Assembly (NCBI RefSeq): GCF_004330295.1 | Contig: NZ_SJOJ01000012.1 | Span: forward strand, 1-64,000 | Length of the DNA: 64,000 bases | Direction of reading: 5' to 3' | From: Rahnella victoriana | GTDB lineage: Bacteria > Pseudomonadota > Gammaproteobacteria > Enterobacterales > Enterobacteriaceae | Part shown: piece by piece, positions 7,237-16,700 of the stretch | Numbering within the stretch: the first letter of the stretch is position 1 | Layout of the letters: every line of letters starts with the position of its first letter | Notes under the pieces: model-generated | The model's input: the letters and a program-made list of their open reading frames with translations, nothing else | Database searches by the model: none | Told to the model about the DNA's origin: nothing | Position numbers and translations under genes: made by a program

Positions 7237-9468
7237 ATGCTGCCTGCCATGCAGTCGCTGACGCTGGAAAACGGCTTGCGGGTCAACCTTCTCCACGATC
7301 CGCAGGCCACCCGTGCGGCCGCGTTGCTGCATCTGAATGCCGGAAGTCATCACGAACCTGCCGCGTTTCCGGGGCTGGCGCACCTGTTTGAACACGTGGT
7401 CTTTGCCGGAAGTCAGCAGTTTCAGGGCGATGACCGGCTGATGATGTGGGCGCAGGCGTCAGGGGCAAAACTCAATGCCACCACGCACGCCACCTCGACG
7501 GCCTGGTTTTTCGACATGACACCGGCACAGTTCGGAGCCGGTCTGGCGCGTCTGACCGATATGCTGGCACAGCCGCTGCTGACAGAGGATGCGGTCAGGC
7601 AGGAAGTGGCCGTGATCGACGCCGAATACCGCATGCTGAGCGGGCATGCGGATTCGCTGTGCGAGGCGGCGCAGAGTCTGGCCTTCGCGACCCCTGTGCA
7701 GTTACAGGATTTTCACGTCGGCCACCGCGCCTCTTTCGGTGATGATATCCCCGCGCTGCAACAGGCGCTGGTGCATTATCACCAGCAATTTTTCACCACT
7801 GACCATCTGATGTTATGGTTGCAGGGTCCGCAATCGTTCACCGACCTGACCGCGCTGGCTGAGCGTTACGGCAATGCCTTTGCTGCCGGGACGGGGGTTC
7901 ACCCCGCGCCAGTGCAGCCGCTGGCGTTGCGTGAGGCGCGACATCTCCGGCTACGTCTCGACGGTTCACCACGGCTGCGTTTTTCGTTTCCGGTCACACC
8001 TTGCCCGGCTCTGACATTACTGCGTCAGCTGCTTGAAGATGAAGCACCGGACAGTTTGCTGGATCAGCTGCGAACGCAGGCGCTGGCTGACAACGTGCGG
8101 GTTTCGCTGCCGTACGCCTCTGCCCGTGACGCTATTCTCAGCATCGAATTTCTTGTGTGCGATACCACGTCTGCGTTGCGCGCCCGGCTGGAAACACTGT
8201 TCCACCACTGGCTGCAACAAATCCGTGATTTAAGCGCCGGACATTTACAGCATTACATCGCCCTGGCACGGCGGGAATTCAGCCGCCTGACACCGCTGGA
8301 TCAGTTGCGCGCACAGACACTGGATTTCCCGCCCGCCGCACAAGATGGCTGGCAGACATTGCTCAGCGAGCTGCGACCGCAAAACATGACACGGCTGTGG
8401 ATTGCTCCTGATGTTCAGGGAGAAAACACCGTGGTAAAAGGTTTCACCCTGCCGGTAAGCCTGAAAGCATGGCAGTCAGATTGTGACAACGTCACGGATC
8501 CGCCCTTTGCGTTTACCCTTCCGGCGGCCCCTGCCTCCCCTGAAACCCATGAAAGTGTTCTGACCACCGGCGCGCCGCTGACGGCGCAACAGGCCAGCCT
8601 CGCCCGCGCCAGCCTGCGCGCCCTCTGTGCGCAGTCCGCCCATGAAGGGCATTTACTGCTGTTCAGCTATGTGCAGGGCAACGGCTTATTGCAGCTCAGC
8701 GGACCGCAGGCCTGGGCAACGCGCACGCTGGTCAGGGCGCTTGAACTGCTGCGCGCCCCGCCACCCGCCGCGCTGGCACAGGGCAAACGGCTGTATGAAC
8801 AGGAACAACGTCAGCTGGCATCGGACATCGCCATCCGCACGCTGCTGGCAAAACTGCCGGAAGTGGTCAGCGGCCCGTCAGGCGCAGTGCATGAATTCAC
8901 CACCGCCGGTGACGATGCTGCGGTGCTGGTGTTTTGCCCGCTGGCGGAAAACACCGCTGAATGTCTGGCCGCCACGCAACTGCTCGCGGCTTTTCTGGAA
9001 CCGACGTTCTTCCGGCAATATCGTGTCGAAAAGAATATCGGGTACGTAGTGAGTTGCCGTTTCCATCAGACCGCACGCCAGTCCGGGCTCCTGTTCGCGT
9101 TGCAGTCGCCCGCGTATGACACGGAAGCTTTACTGGGGTTTATCGGCGATTTTATCGCTGACATTCCGGCGCTGGTTGCTGAGATTTCTGCCGAAGCACT
9201 GACAGAAAAACGCGGTGCGCTGCGGGAATCGCTCAGCGTGAAGCCTGCCGACAGACTGGAAGCCGCGCGGCAACAATGGCTGGAGGAGTTTGCGTACGCG
9301 CCAGAATGGAATGAAGAGTCTGTTGCGGCGATAACAACAGAACAACTGCTGGCCTGTGTACGGCAAACGGACAACGTCCTGTCCGGCGAAGGAGAGGATT
9401 GTTTCGTCCTTAAAACCCCCTCCCCGCCTCCCCCTTCGCAGGGGGAGGAGCAAACCCAATACCCCTGA
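7237..9468 (+). CDS. pqqF: PQQ biosynthesis zinc protease PqqF (M16)
   Basis: An insulinase-family metalloprotease of 743 residues, thought to cut PqqA after cross-linking. The inverted zinc motif H49-LF-E52-H53 is present in GLAHLFEHVVFAGS, with a distal glutamate in the following EVAVIDAEYRML region. The C-terminal inactive half contains the YRVEKNIGYVVSCRF segment typical of M16 proteins. The ATG lies seven bases after the pqqE stop. The last 18 residues, KTPSPPPPSQGEEQTQYP, are encoded by a copy of the CT-rich palindromic repeat, so the native C-terminus was probably replaced or extended by repeat insertion. Confidence 0.92.
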   Translation: MLPAMQSLTLENGLRVNLLHDPQATRAAALLHLNAGSHHEPAAFPGLAHLFEHVVFAGSQQFQGDDRLMMWAQASGAKLNATTHATSTAWFFDMTPAQFGAGLARLTDMLAQPLLTEDAVRQEVAVIDAEYRMLSGHADSLCEAAQSLAFATPVQLQDFHVGHRASFGDDIPALQQALVHYHQQFFTTDHLMLWLQGPQSFTDLTALAERYGNAFAAGTGVHPAPVQPLALREARHLRLRLDGSPRLRFSFPVTPCPALTLLRQLLEDEAPDSLLDQLRTQALADNVRVSLPYASARDAILSIEFLVCDTTSALRARLETLFHHWLQQIRDLSAGHLQHYIALARREFSRLTPLDQLRAQTLDFPPAAQDGWQTLLSELRPQNMTRLWIAPDVQGENTVVKGFTLPVSLKAWQSDCDNVTDPPFAFTLPAAPASPETHESVLTTGAPLTAQQASLARASLRALCAQSAHEGHLLLFSYVQGNGLLQLSGPQAWATRTLVRALELLRAPPPAALAQGKRLYEQEQRQLASDIAIRTLLAKLPEVVSGPSGAVHEFTTAGDDAAVLVFCPLAENTAECLAATQLLAAFLEPTFFRQYRVEKNIGYVVSCRFHQTARQSGLLFALQSPAYDTEALLGFIGDFIADIPALVAEISAEALTEKRGALRESLSVKPADRLEAARQQWLEEFAYAPEWNEESVAAITTEQLLACVRQTDNVLSGEGEDCFVLKTPSPPPPSQGEEQTQYP
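9415..9451 (+). repeat. CT-rich palindromic repeat, copy 5, inside the pqqF coding end
   Basis: CCCCCTCCCCGCCTCCCCCT followed by TCGCAGGGGGAGGAGC. It matches the 2644 copy with small changes and is translated as part of PqqF. A degenerate sixth copy, TTCGCGGGGGAGGAG, follows at 9484-9499. Confidence 0.8.
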
Positions 9469-9483
9469 GACGGGCGGCATCCA

Positions 9484-9499
9484 TTTCGCGGGGGAGGAG
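9484..9499 (+). repeat. CT-rich palindromic repeat, fragment copy 6
   Basis: TTCGCGGGGGAGGAG is the right half of the repeat, 33 bases after copy 5 and between pqqF and the diguanylate cyclase gene. Confidence 0.5.
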
Positions 9500-9552
9500 T
9501 AAGTACATGACTTCGGCTACACTATCCCCCATGCCCGATGTTAAGGATAAAC

Positions 9553-10698
9553 ATGCAAAATATTCCTCCCCTTCCGCAGGACAGCTCATTCGATACCCTG
9601 CTTGACCATTATAAAAAAGCCTCGCTGCGCACCAGCGGTCTCTGGCTGCTGATCGCCAATCTTTGTTTTGTGCTGTTTTTGTTTGGCCGCCACCAGTTCA
9701 GGGTCTTGCTGGATCCGCACGCTGACGTGGCGATCACCGGTCCGATGCTGGATAAGCTGGCGCTGGTTTTCCTGGTGTTTTTTATCATTCTTCTGCCGGT
9801 ACTGCGCTTCATCCAATCACGCACACCGGCGATGGCGCTGGCATTTCTGGTCGGTCTGTACTGGGCGGTGGTGTTCCATTTCATGCTGATCAGTGACGCG
9901 CAACAACAGCTGGTCTTTCCGCTGTTTTGCATGCTGATTTTCACCGCGCTGATCGCGCTGTATCCGACGATGCCCATCCTCTACAGCTTTACGTCTCCGC
10001 TGTGGTTCTCATTGTTTTTCCATCTGATCCTGCTGAAGCCGGACATTCCCATTCTGGAGATCGCCGCGATGGTGGTCGCCAGTGTCCTGTTTGAGACCGC
10101 CCGTATCATGCTGAGCCGCTGGTTTGTGCTCTCCGTGCGGCGGGAATGCGATAACCAGTTGCTGGTCAGTAAGCTGGATAATCTGGCGCACTACGACCCG
10201 CTCACCGGCGTGGCGAACCGTCGTCAGCTCGATAATCAGCTGGAACAACTTATTGCACAGACAGAACGCTCTGGCGGCACGTTTTCCCTGATCATGATCG
10301 ACGTGGATTTCTTCAAAAAATACAACGACCATTACGGCCATCAGGCCGGTGATACCTGTCTGATCGCCATTGCGGATTGCTTCAAACAGGTGGTCAGGCA
10401 ACCGGCCGATCTGGTTGCCCGTTATGGCGGCGAGGAATTTGTCATCCTGCTGCACAGCGCGGCTGCAAAGGATGCCGAAGTGGTCGCGGAACGCATCCGG
10501 CAAAGCGTCGGGCAGGCTGCCATTCCGCATGCCTTGTCACAGGTAGCTAAAACGGTGACGGTCAGTCAGGGCATCATGCAATGGGCACCGGGAATGACCG
10601 CGCTGGAATTACTCAAACGCGCGGACGGCGCGCTGTATGACGCCAAACATGCGGGACGCAACGGGTATTGCGTGGGTAGTCCGGAACAAACGGTGTAA
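9553..10698 (+). CDS. membrane-anchored diguanylate cyclase (GGDEF)
   Basis: Makes the second messenger cyclic di-GMP from two GTP. The 381-residue protein has about six hydrophobic segments between residues 25 and 190, then a single GGDEF domain beginning at LDNLAHYDPLTGVANRR. The active-site signature is RYGGEEFVILL, and IDVDFFKKYNDHYGHQAGD precedes it, so it is probably catalytically active. The usual RxxD product-inhibition site is not matched: the residues before the loop read RQPAD, one residue out of register. The start at 9553 is favoured over 9538 because AAGGATAA precedes it. There is no EAL domain. The membrane sensor part is not a family I can name. Confidence 0.88.
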   Translation: MQNIPPLPQDSSFDTLLDHYKKASLRTSGLWLLIANLCFVLFLFGRHQFRVLLDPHADVAITGPMLDKLALVFLVFFIILLPVLRFIQSRTPAMALAFLVGLYWAVVFHFMLISDAQQQLVFPLFCMLIFTALIALYPTMPILYSFTSPLWFSLFFHLILLKPDIPILEIAAMVVASVLFETARIMLSRWFVLSVRRECDNQLLVSKLDNLAHYDPLTGVANRRQLDNQLEQLIAQTERSGGTFSLIMIDVDFFKKYNDHYGHQAGDTCLIAIADCFKQVVRQPADLVARYGGEEFVILLHSAAAKDAEVVAERIRQSVGQAAIPHALSQVAKTVTVSQGIMQWAPGMTALELLKRADGALYDAKHAGRNGYCVGSPEQTV

Positions 10699-10701
10699 AA
10701 A

Positions 10702-10729
10702 CCGGGCGCGGGTTCAGATCCGCGCCCGG
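10702..10729. terminator. bidirectional terminator between the GGDEF gene and lldD
   Basis: CCGGGCGCGG and CCGCGCCCGG form a perfect 10-bp stem, flanked by AAAAA on the left and GCGTTTT on the right. It serves both convergent genes. Confidence 0.8.
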
Positions 10730-10735
10730 CGCGTT

Positions 10736-11899
10736 TTATAACGTTGCGCGATGCACCTGATCTCGCCCGTACGCCAGCGAGTCCGCGCTGATATCAGCAA
10801 TGGATTTCGCACCGGTCAGCGTCATCGCCACGCGCATCTCTTTTTCGATCAGGTTCAGCAGATTAGTCACCCCCGCCTCGCCCGCAGCGGCCAGCGCGTA
10901 CACAAAGGCGCGACCAAGCAACACGCTGTCAGCGCCGAGGGCAATCATGCGCACCACGTCCAGCCCGGTACGGATGCCGGAATCCGCGAGAATAGTGATG
11001 TCGCCTTTCACCGCGTCAGCTATCGCGGGCAATGCATGGGCGGTGGATAACACGCCATCAAGCTGGCGGCCTCCGTGGTTGGAGACCACGATGCCGTCCG
11101 CACCAAATTTCACCGCGTCTTTCGCATCTTCCGGATCCAGAATGCCTTTGATAATCATCGGCCCTTTCCAGAACTCGCGGATCCACTCTAAATCCTTCCA
11201 TGAAATCGACGGGTCGAAGTTCGCCGCCAGCCAGCCGATATAATCTTCCAGCGTGGTCGGTTTGCCGCGATAGGCCGAGACATTGCCCAGATCATGCGGT
11301 TTACCGTTCAGGCCGACATCCCACGCCCATTGCGGATGCGTCACTGCCTGCAACATGCGGCGGGCGGCGGCGTTCGGGCCGCTCATGCCGGAATGCGCAT
11401 CGCGGTAGCGTGCGCCGGGCGTCGGCATATCCACAGTAAACACCAGCGTTTTGACGCCTGCGGCCTGTGCGCGCTCCAGCGCATTGCGCATGAAACCGCG
11501 GTCTTTCAGCACGTAAAGCTGGAACCACATCGGACGGTCGATAGCCGGTGCGACCTCTTCAATCGGGCAGACGGAGACGGTGGAGAGCGTGAACGGAATG
11601 CCTTTTTTCGCCGCCGCACGCGCTGCCTGCACTTCGCCACGGCGGGCGTACATACCCGTCAGCCCGACCGGTGCCAGTACCACCGGCATCGCCAGTTTTT
11701 CGCCGAAAAGTTGCGTTTCAAGGCTGAGATCCGACATGTTTTTCAGGATGCGCTGGCGCAGGGCAATATCCGCCAGATCGGCCGTGTTACGTCTGAGCGT
11801 ATGCTCGTTGTAGGCACCGCCATCAATATAGTGAAACAGGAAGGGCGGCAGTTTACGTTTTGCCGCAGCGCGGTAGTCCGTTGATGCAGAAATGATCAT
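10736..11899 (-). CDS. lldD: L-lactate dehydrogenase (FMN, quinone-linked) LldD
   Basis: Oxidises L-lactate to pyruvate at the inner membrane and passes electrons to quinones. The 387-residue protein is nearly colinear with E. coli Lld[75 protein letters not shown], and the FMN/catalytic block [15 protein letters not shown] with its active-site histidine. It ends about nine residues earlier than the E. coli protein. Neither lldP nor lldR is adjacent, unlike the E. coli lldPRD operon, so its control is not evident here. Confidence 0.95.
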   Translation of the reverse strand: MIISASTDYRAAAKRKLPPFLFHYIDGGAYNEHTLRRNTADLADIALRQRILKNMSDLSLETQLFGEKLAMPVVLAPVGLTGMYARRGEVQAARAAAKKGIPFTLSTVSVCPIEEVAPAIDRPMWFQLYVLKDRGFMRNALERAQAAGVKTLVFTVDMPTPGARYRDAHSGMSGPNAAARRMLQAVTHPQWAWDVGLNGKPHDLGNVSAYRGKPTTLEDYIGWLAANFDPSISWKDLEWIREFWKGPMIIKGILDPEDAKDAVKFGADGIVVSNHGGRQLDGVLSTAHALPAIADAVKGDITILADSGIRTGLDVVRMIALGADSVLLGRAFVYALAAAGEAGVTNLLNLIEKEMRVAMTLTGAKSIADISADSLAYGRDQVHRATL

Positions 11900-12102
11900 T
11901 GTTTTCTCTCGTTTTCTTGCGCTCTTTTTCGTGGCGCTGTAGGGGTGTCAAAAGTGTAGTTGATAAACCCCGCGCGGGAGAAAACAATGCCGATAGACCC
12001 CGATATTTTTTACGAGACAGGGCATGGGGCGGGAGAAATGGGGACATCACGAAAATGCGCGGCGGATTAAATCCCGCCGCATGGATCGTATTCACGGATT
12101 TA

Positions 12103-12369
12103 TCATTTATCGGGTTTGTTCAGATGCCGGAGTAAAAGCCTGACGATCAGCTTATAGAAAATAACTGTGATAACAGGACAAATAATAAATAGCGTCAATC
12201 CGATAAAGCCTTCTACGTCCGGTTCTCCAAATAACGCGGCTGCCTCATTCCAGAAGGTATATTGTTCTTTAGTCACAGGGTATGAAGGCCGCAGAATAAG
12301 AAAAGCCAGAACGTAAACGCCCACTGCAATTAATATTCTAAATCCCGTTGTCACACGACGCCTGCCCAT
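12103..12369 (-). CDS. small two-segment membrane protein, putative immunity partner of the DUF2778 effector
   Basis: 88 residues with two strongly hydrophobic stretches, about residues 10-27 and 55-80, and a basic C-terminal tail. I do not recognise a family. Its start overlaps the end of the DUF2778 gene by 32 bases, and GAGGTGAT sits about five bases before the ATG, so the two are translated together. That arrangement is typical of an effector and its immunity gene. Known Tlde1 immunity proteins are periplasmic rather than two-segment membrane proteins, so this would be a different kind of partner. Function is inferred from position only. Confidence 0.55.
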   Translation of the reverse strand: MGRRRVTTGFRILIAVGVYVLAFLILRPSYPVTKEQYTFWNEAAALFGEPDVEGFIGLTLFIICPVITVIFYKLIVRLLLRHLNKPDK

Positions 12370-12865
12370 TCAGGATCACCTCTATCATTCCATAACTCAT
12401 TAAACCATTGGGTAATTCTGTCTGTCGGGTAGACATCAGGGCCTGACGAATAGCCATAAAATCACTGCGATGCTGAAGGGTGATACATCCATAGGATATC
12501 CCCAGCGGGCCGGGAGGATGCAAGCGAAAATTGCCTCGTTCCACCCCTTCTATCCATGTTTTGTCATCTATGGACCCATCGTCCCGATAAAGAGCAAACC
12601 ACTCCGCCTTAATCACCGGGGTAGGCGTAAACCACGAATAGGAATCACGGATATCAGCCCTGACAACACCTTTCACCCCACCCGTTACTCGTTTCACAAT
12701 ATGATAGCGACCATAGGGAATTGGCCCCAGATTTGGAATTCCAATACAACTTGCCCTGTTGCGATACGCATCTTTGCCGGAGTAAGCCATGTAAGTACCG
12801 ACCCCATACATCATCAATGGGCAGTAATCCGCATCATTAATGACAAACTTTCCTTGTAACGCCAT
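12338..12865 (-). CDS. DUF2778 (Tlde1-like) L,D-transpeptidase-fold protein, likely type VI effector
   Basis: 175 residues with the DUF2778 layout: an N-terminal MAYSGKDAYRN segment, then IPNLGPIPYGRYHI, then the catalytic block RLHPPGPLGISYGCITL with His116 and Cys127. DUF2778 proteins include Tlde1, a type VI effector of Salmonella that attacks or modifies peptidoglycan through an L,D-transpeptidase-like cysteine site. There is no signal peptide, as expected for secreted type VI cargo. It lies divergent from an Hcp gene and ahead of a small overlapping membrane gene, which fits an Hcp-effector-immunity cassette. The stretch is AT-richer than its neighbours, suggesting acquisition. No other type VI genes are in the window. 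Confidence 0.8.
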   Translation of the reverse strand: MALQGKFVINDADYCPLMMYGVGTYMAYSGKDAYRNRASCIGIPNLGPIPYGRYHIVKRVTGGVKGVVRADIRDSYSWFTPTPVIKAEWFALYRDDGSIDDKTWIEGVERGNFRLHPPGPLGISYGCITLQHRSDFMAIRQALMSTRQTELPNGLMSYGMIEVILNGQASCDNGI

Positions 12866-13054
12866 GAAACCGCCTTTCTGAAATTGGACTTAAGGCGTGA
12901 CACTACAGGAATCACAACACAAAAAACAGGCGATAAGATGGCTTTAATTGATAATAAAAATCTGAAAAGTCAGTTATTTACGACATCCGCTAATTGCATC
13001 ATCAGGGATACGGGCATAAGGTTAATTCTCACTTCACTAAAAGGAATTAAAGCA

Positions 13055-13540
13055 ATGCCAATACCCGCTTATATGTGGCTCTATGACGATGGCGGTTCCG
13101 CTATCAAAGGTTCAGTGGATGTTGCAGGCCGTGAAGGAAGTATTGAGATCATCGGTTTCAGCCACGGTCTGAATCTTCCCGTCGATAGCCGTAGTGGCAA
13201 CATTACTGGAACCCGCACTCATTCGCCGATGATGTTTGAAAAGGAATTCGATTCGTCCAGCCCTTATTTGTACAAGGCCGTCGCAAAAGGACAAACATTA
13301 AAGTCAGCTGAGATCCGCTGGTACCGCATTAATGATGCCGGGCGCGAAGAAGTTTATTTTATTATGACGATTGAGGGCGTGAAAATTACTGGCGTGAACC
13401 CCGGAATGCCGAACGTTAAAATGTCCGGCAATTCGCAGATTAATCATATGGAAGCCGTATCAATGACGTACAACAAAATCACCTGGCACTGTGTTGACGG
13501 CAATATCAGGTACACCGATGAATGGAACGATCGTTCATAA
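13055..13540 (+). CDS. hcp: Hcp-family type VI secretion tube protein (orphan)
   Basis: 161 residues of the Hcp/TssD family, whose hexameric rings stack to form the inner tube of the type VI system and can carry small effectors. Visible hallmarks are MPIPAYMWLYDD at the start, SIEIIGFSHGLNLPVD, the GNITGTRTHSPMMFEKEFD block, SAEIRWYRINDAGREEVYF and the closing MTYNKITWHCVDG. The start at 13055 has AAAGGAATTAA upstream. The frame stays open upstream to 12884 but that part has no Hcp similarity. It is divergent from the DUF2778 gene with a shared 190-base promoter region, and no core tss genes are nearby. Confidence 0.85.
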   Translation: MPIPAYMWLYDDGGSAIKGSVDVAGREGSIEIIGFSHGLNLPVDSRSGNITGTRTHSPMMFEKEFDSSSPYLYKAVAKGQTLKSAEIRWYRINDAGREEVYFIMTIEGVKITGVNPGMPNVKMSGNSQINHMEAVSMTYNKITWHCVDGNIRYTDEWNDRS

Positions 13541-13545
13541 ATAAA

Positions 13546-13560
13546 GGGGGTTAACCCCCC
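13546..13560 (+). terminator. short GC hairpin after hcp
   Basis: GGGGG-TTAA-CCCCC immediately after the hcp stop, with a weak T-rich tail (TGTCTTTT). It may act as a modest terminator before the glucan synthase gene. Confidence 0.4.
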
Positions 13561-13760
13561 ATGTCTTTTACCCGGCAGTCAGAAAGCAAAACGGAAAAGA
13601 AAACCGACGCACATGGCATAAACAGACTAAGCTGAGGCGAGACGCCAGTCCGGGCGTCAGACCGTTGTGCCTCCCTGCCCTTTACCCACTTTTCTCTTTT
13701 TGTGAACTCTTATCGCAGCTCAGGCAACTGCCTTCTCGGGTCCGCACAGGGTATGTTGAC

Positions 13761-16700
13761 GTGAAAAATGCTGTGATTAGCTGGTACAAAAGTAAAAGAG
13801 CACCCCCCGTTCTCACGCTTTCGCGGCGTCATCGCCCCGGCGCGAACGAACACACTGCGCCAATCCGCGCTGAATTATTTTCGGCCGACCAGATGGAACG
13901 CTTCGGCGGAAAACTCGCGCTCTCCCACAAACTTTCCCGCAAGAAACTGCCTTATTACCTGCTGAAACGTCTCGACGATAACGAAAAAGTCTTAACCCAA
14001 AGTTGCCTGATCCTCAGCAGCGGCGACAAAGCCAGCATCACGCCAGCCGGTGAATGGCTGCTGGATAACTTTTATCTGATTGAAGAACAGATCCGCGTGG
14101 TGCGTCAGCTGTTGCCGAAGAACTTCGGCAAGGGGCTGCCTTCACTGGGCGCACCGCATTTTTGTCCGCGTATTTACGACATCGCCACGGAAGTGGTCAG
14201 TCACAGTGACGGCCTGTGGGACATCGAAACCCTCACCCGCTTTCTCTCAACTTATCAGAGCGTGCGCCCGCTGACGCTCGGCGAACTGTGGGCTTTCCCC
14301 GGTATGCTGCGTCTGGCGCTGATCGAGAACCTGCGGCGCGTCAGCATTGAAGTGGCGGATGCCCAGCAGGAGCGCAATCTGGCCGACTTCTGGGTCAATA
14401 AATTGCACGACAGCGCGGAGAACGATCCGTCCGGTCAGATCATTGTGATTGCCGATATGGCACGCACCAATCCGCCGCGCACCAGCGCGTTTGTCGCCGA
14501 ACTGGTGCGCCGGTTGCAGGGACACGGATCCATGCTGGCGCTGCCGCTGACCTGGGTGGAACAGCGCCTGAGCGAAGTCGGGCTGACGCAGCGGGAAGTG
14601 ATCGACAAATTTAATCAGCAACTGGCGGCCAGCCAGCTTTCGGTCAGCAACAGCATTATGGGATTACGCCAGCTGACGGAAATGGACTGGGCAGATTTCG
14701 CGGAAAACCTCAGCGTGGTGGAGAAAATCCTGCGTGAGGATCCGGCAGGCATTTACCCCCGGATGCACTTTGATACCCGCGATAATTACCGCCATCAGAT
14801 TGAACGTCTCTCGCGAAATTCACGCCATGATGAAGCCTTTGTCGCCTCGCGCGCCGTGGCGCTGGCCCGGCTTTCCGGCGACAATGCATTGCAACAACAC
14901 GTCGGGTATTACCTGATTGGTGAAGGCCGCAAAGCACTGGAAGACGATCTCAGCGTGCGGTTCCCTCTGCTGACCCGCCTGCGCGCCCGGCTGAGCCAGA
15001 CACCGCTGCTGTCGTGGCTCGGCAGTCTGTTGCTGCTGACCACCGCAGTGACCGCCGATGCGTTATACCGTTCCGCCCATCCGTCGCTGCACTGGCTGTG
15101 GTGGGCGTTGCTGCTGCCGGTGGTGCTGGTGGCCAGTCAGTTCGCGCTGAATCTGCTGAGTGAAATCACCACCCGCAGCCGTACCCCGCAACCGCTGCCG
15201 CGCCTGGATTTTGCCGGTGGTATCCCGGAAGAGGCCAGCACGCTGGTGGTGATCCCCTGTCTGCTCGGCAGCCGCAAAAATATCGGGACGCTGATCAACA
15301 GCCTCGAAGTGTGTTACCTCGGTAACGTGCTGCCGAACCTGAAATTCGCGCTGCTCAGTGATTTTCATGACAGCGCACAACAGCATAATGCGGATAACGA
15401 CGCGCTGCTGGCTTTCGCCTCGCAACAAATTCAGCGGCTGAACCGGCGCTATCCGTCGCCACAGGGCGCGCTGTTTACCCTGCTTCATCGCGACAGTGAA
15501 CTGAATACGCCGCAGGGCGTGTGGATGGGATACGAACGCAAACGCGGCAAGCTGAATGCGCTGAACCGCTGGCTGCGCGACGAAGGCGAACCTTTCTCAC
15601 TGATCGAAGGCAGTACGCAGGCGCAACTGCGTGACGTGAAATACATCATCACCCTCGACAGCGACACCGTTCTGCCGCGCGATACCGCGCATCAGCTGGT
15701 GGCGGCGATGGCGCACCCGCTGAATCAGCCGGTGTACGACGCACAGCGCCGGCGGGTGGTGTCCGGTTACGCCATCCTCCAGCCGCGACTGGCGGAAGAG
15801 ATCCCCGAAAACGGTCAGGGACGTTATGCCGCGTTATGCAGCAGCGTGCCGGGCAACGATCCGTACTCGTCAATGTCTTCCGATATCTATCAGGATCTGT
15901 TCGGAGAAGGCTCGTTCGTCGGTAAAGGCATTTACGACGTCGATATGTTTATCCGCGCGACGGAAAATACCTGCCCGGAAAACCGGGTGCTCAGCCACGA
16001 CCTGCTGGAAGGCTGCTATGCACGTTCCGGCATGCTCAGCGATGTGGTGCTGTACGAACAATATCCGGATCATTATCTGGCCGATGTGGCGCGTAAAACC
16101 CGCTGGATCCGCGGCGACTGGCAGTTGCTGAACTGGCTGGGTTTTCGTGTCACTCAGGAAGACGGCACCCGCTGCCGCAACCCGCTGACCCCGCTGTCGC
16201 GCTGGAAACTGTTCGATAATCTGCGTCGCAGTCTGGTCGCGCCTGCCCTGCTGATCATCATTTTTTGCGCACTGGCCGTGGTGCCCAACACCGCCTACTG
16301 GCTCGGGTTTACCGGCGTCATATTGCTGTTTCCGGCGGGGGTGGCGCTGGTACTGGATCTGCTCAACAAGGGGCCGCGACGGTCGCTGTTTGCGCACCTG
16401 AAAAGCGTGGCGAAAGCCACCGTCAGCCGGCTCTCCCGCGTTTTGCTTTACATCATGACGCTGCCGCATGAAGCCGCCTATTCCGTGCACGCCATTGTGC
16501 TGACGCTGTGGCGTCTGAAGGTCAGCCACCGCATGTTGCATGAATGGGCAAGCGTGAATATCAGCGCGAAAAAAAGCGCGTTGTCACCGGAATATTTCTA
16601 TCGCCGCATGTGGGCGAATCCGCTGGCCGGAGTGGCTGTTATTTTACTGTCCGCGACGGCACATCCGCCGTTGTCGGGTTTTGCCCTGCTGACCGGCGTG

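Noticed and set aside
11294-11884. 196-residue open frame on the + strand
   Set aside because: Antisense to lldD; no family similarity.
12884-13054. N-terminal extension of the Hcp frame
   Set aside because: The frame is open, but the extension has no Hcp similarity and the ATG at 13055 has a good ribosome-binding site.
13665-13760. Longer N-terminus of the glucan synthase from a TTG
   Set aside because: Unusual start codon and no ribosome-binding site; the GTG at 13761 is better supported.
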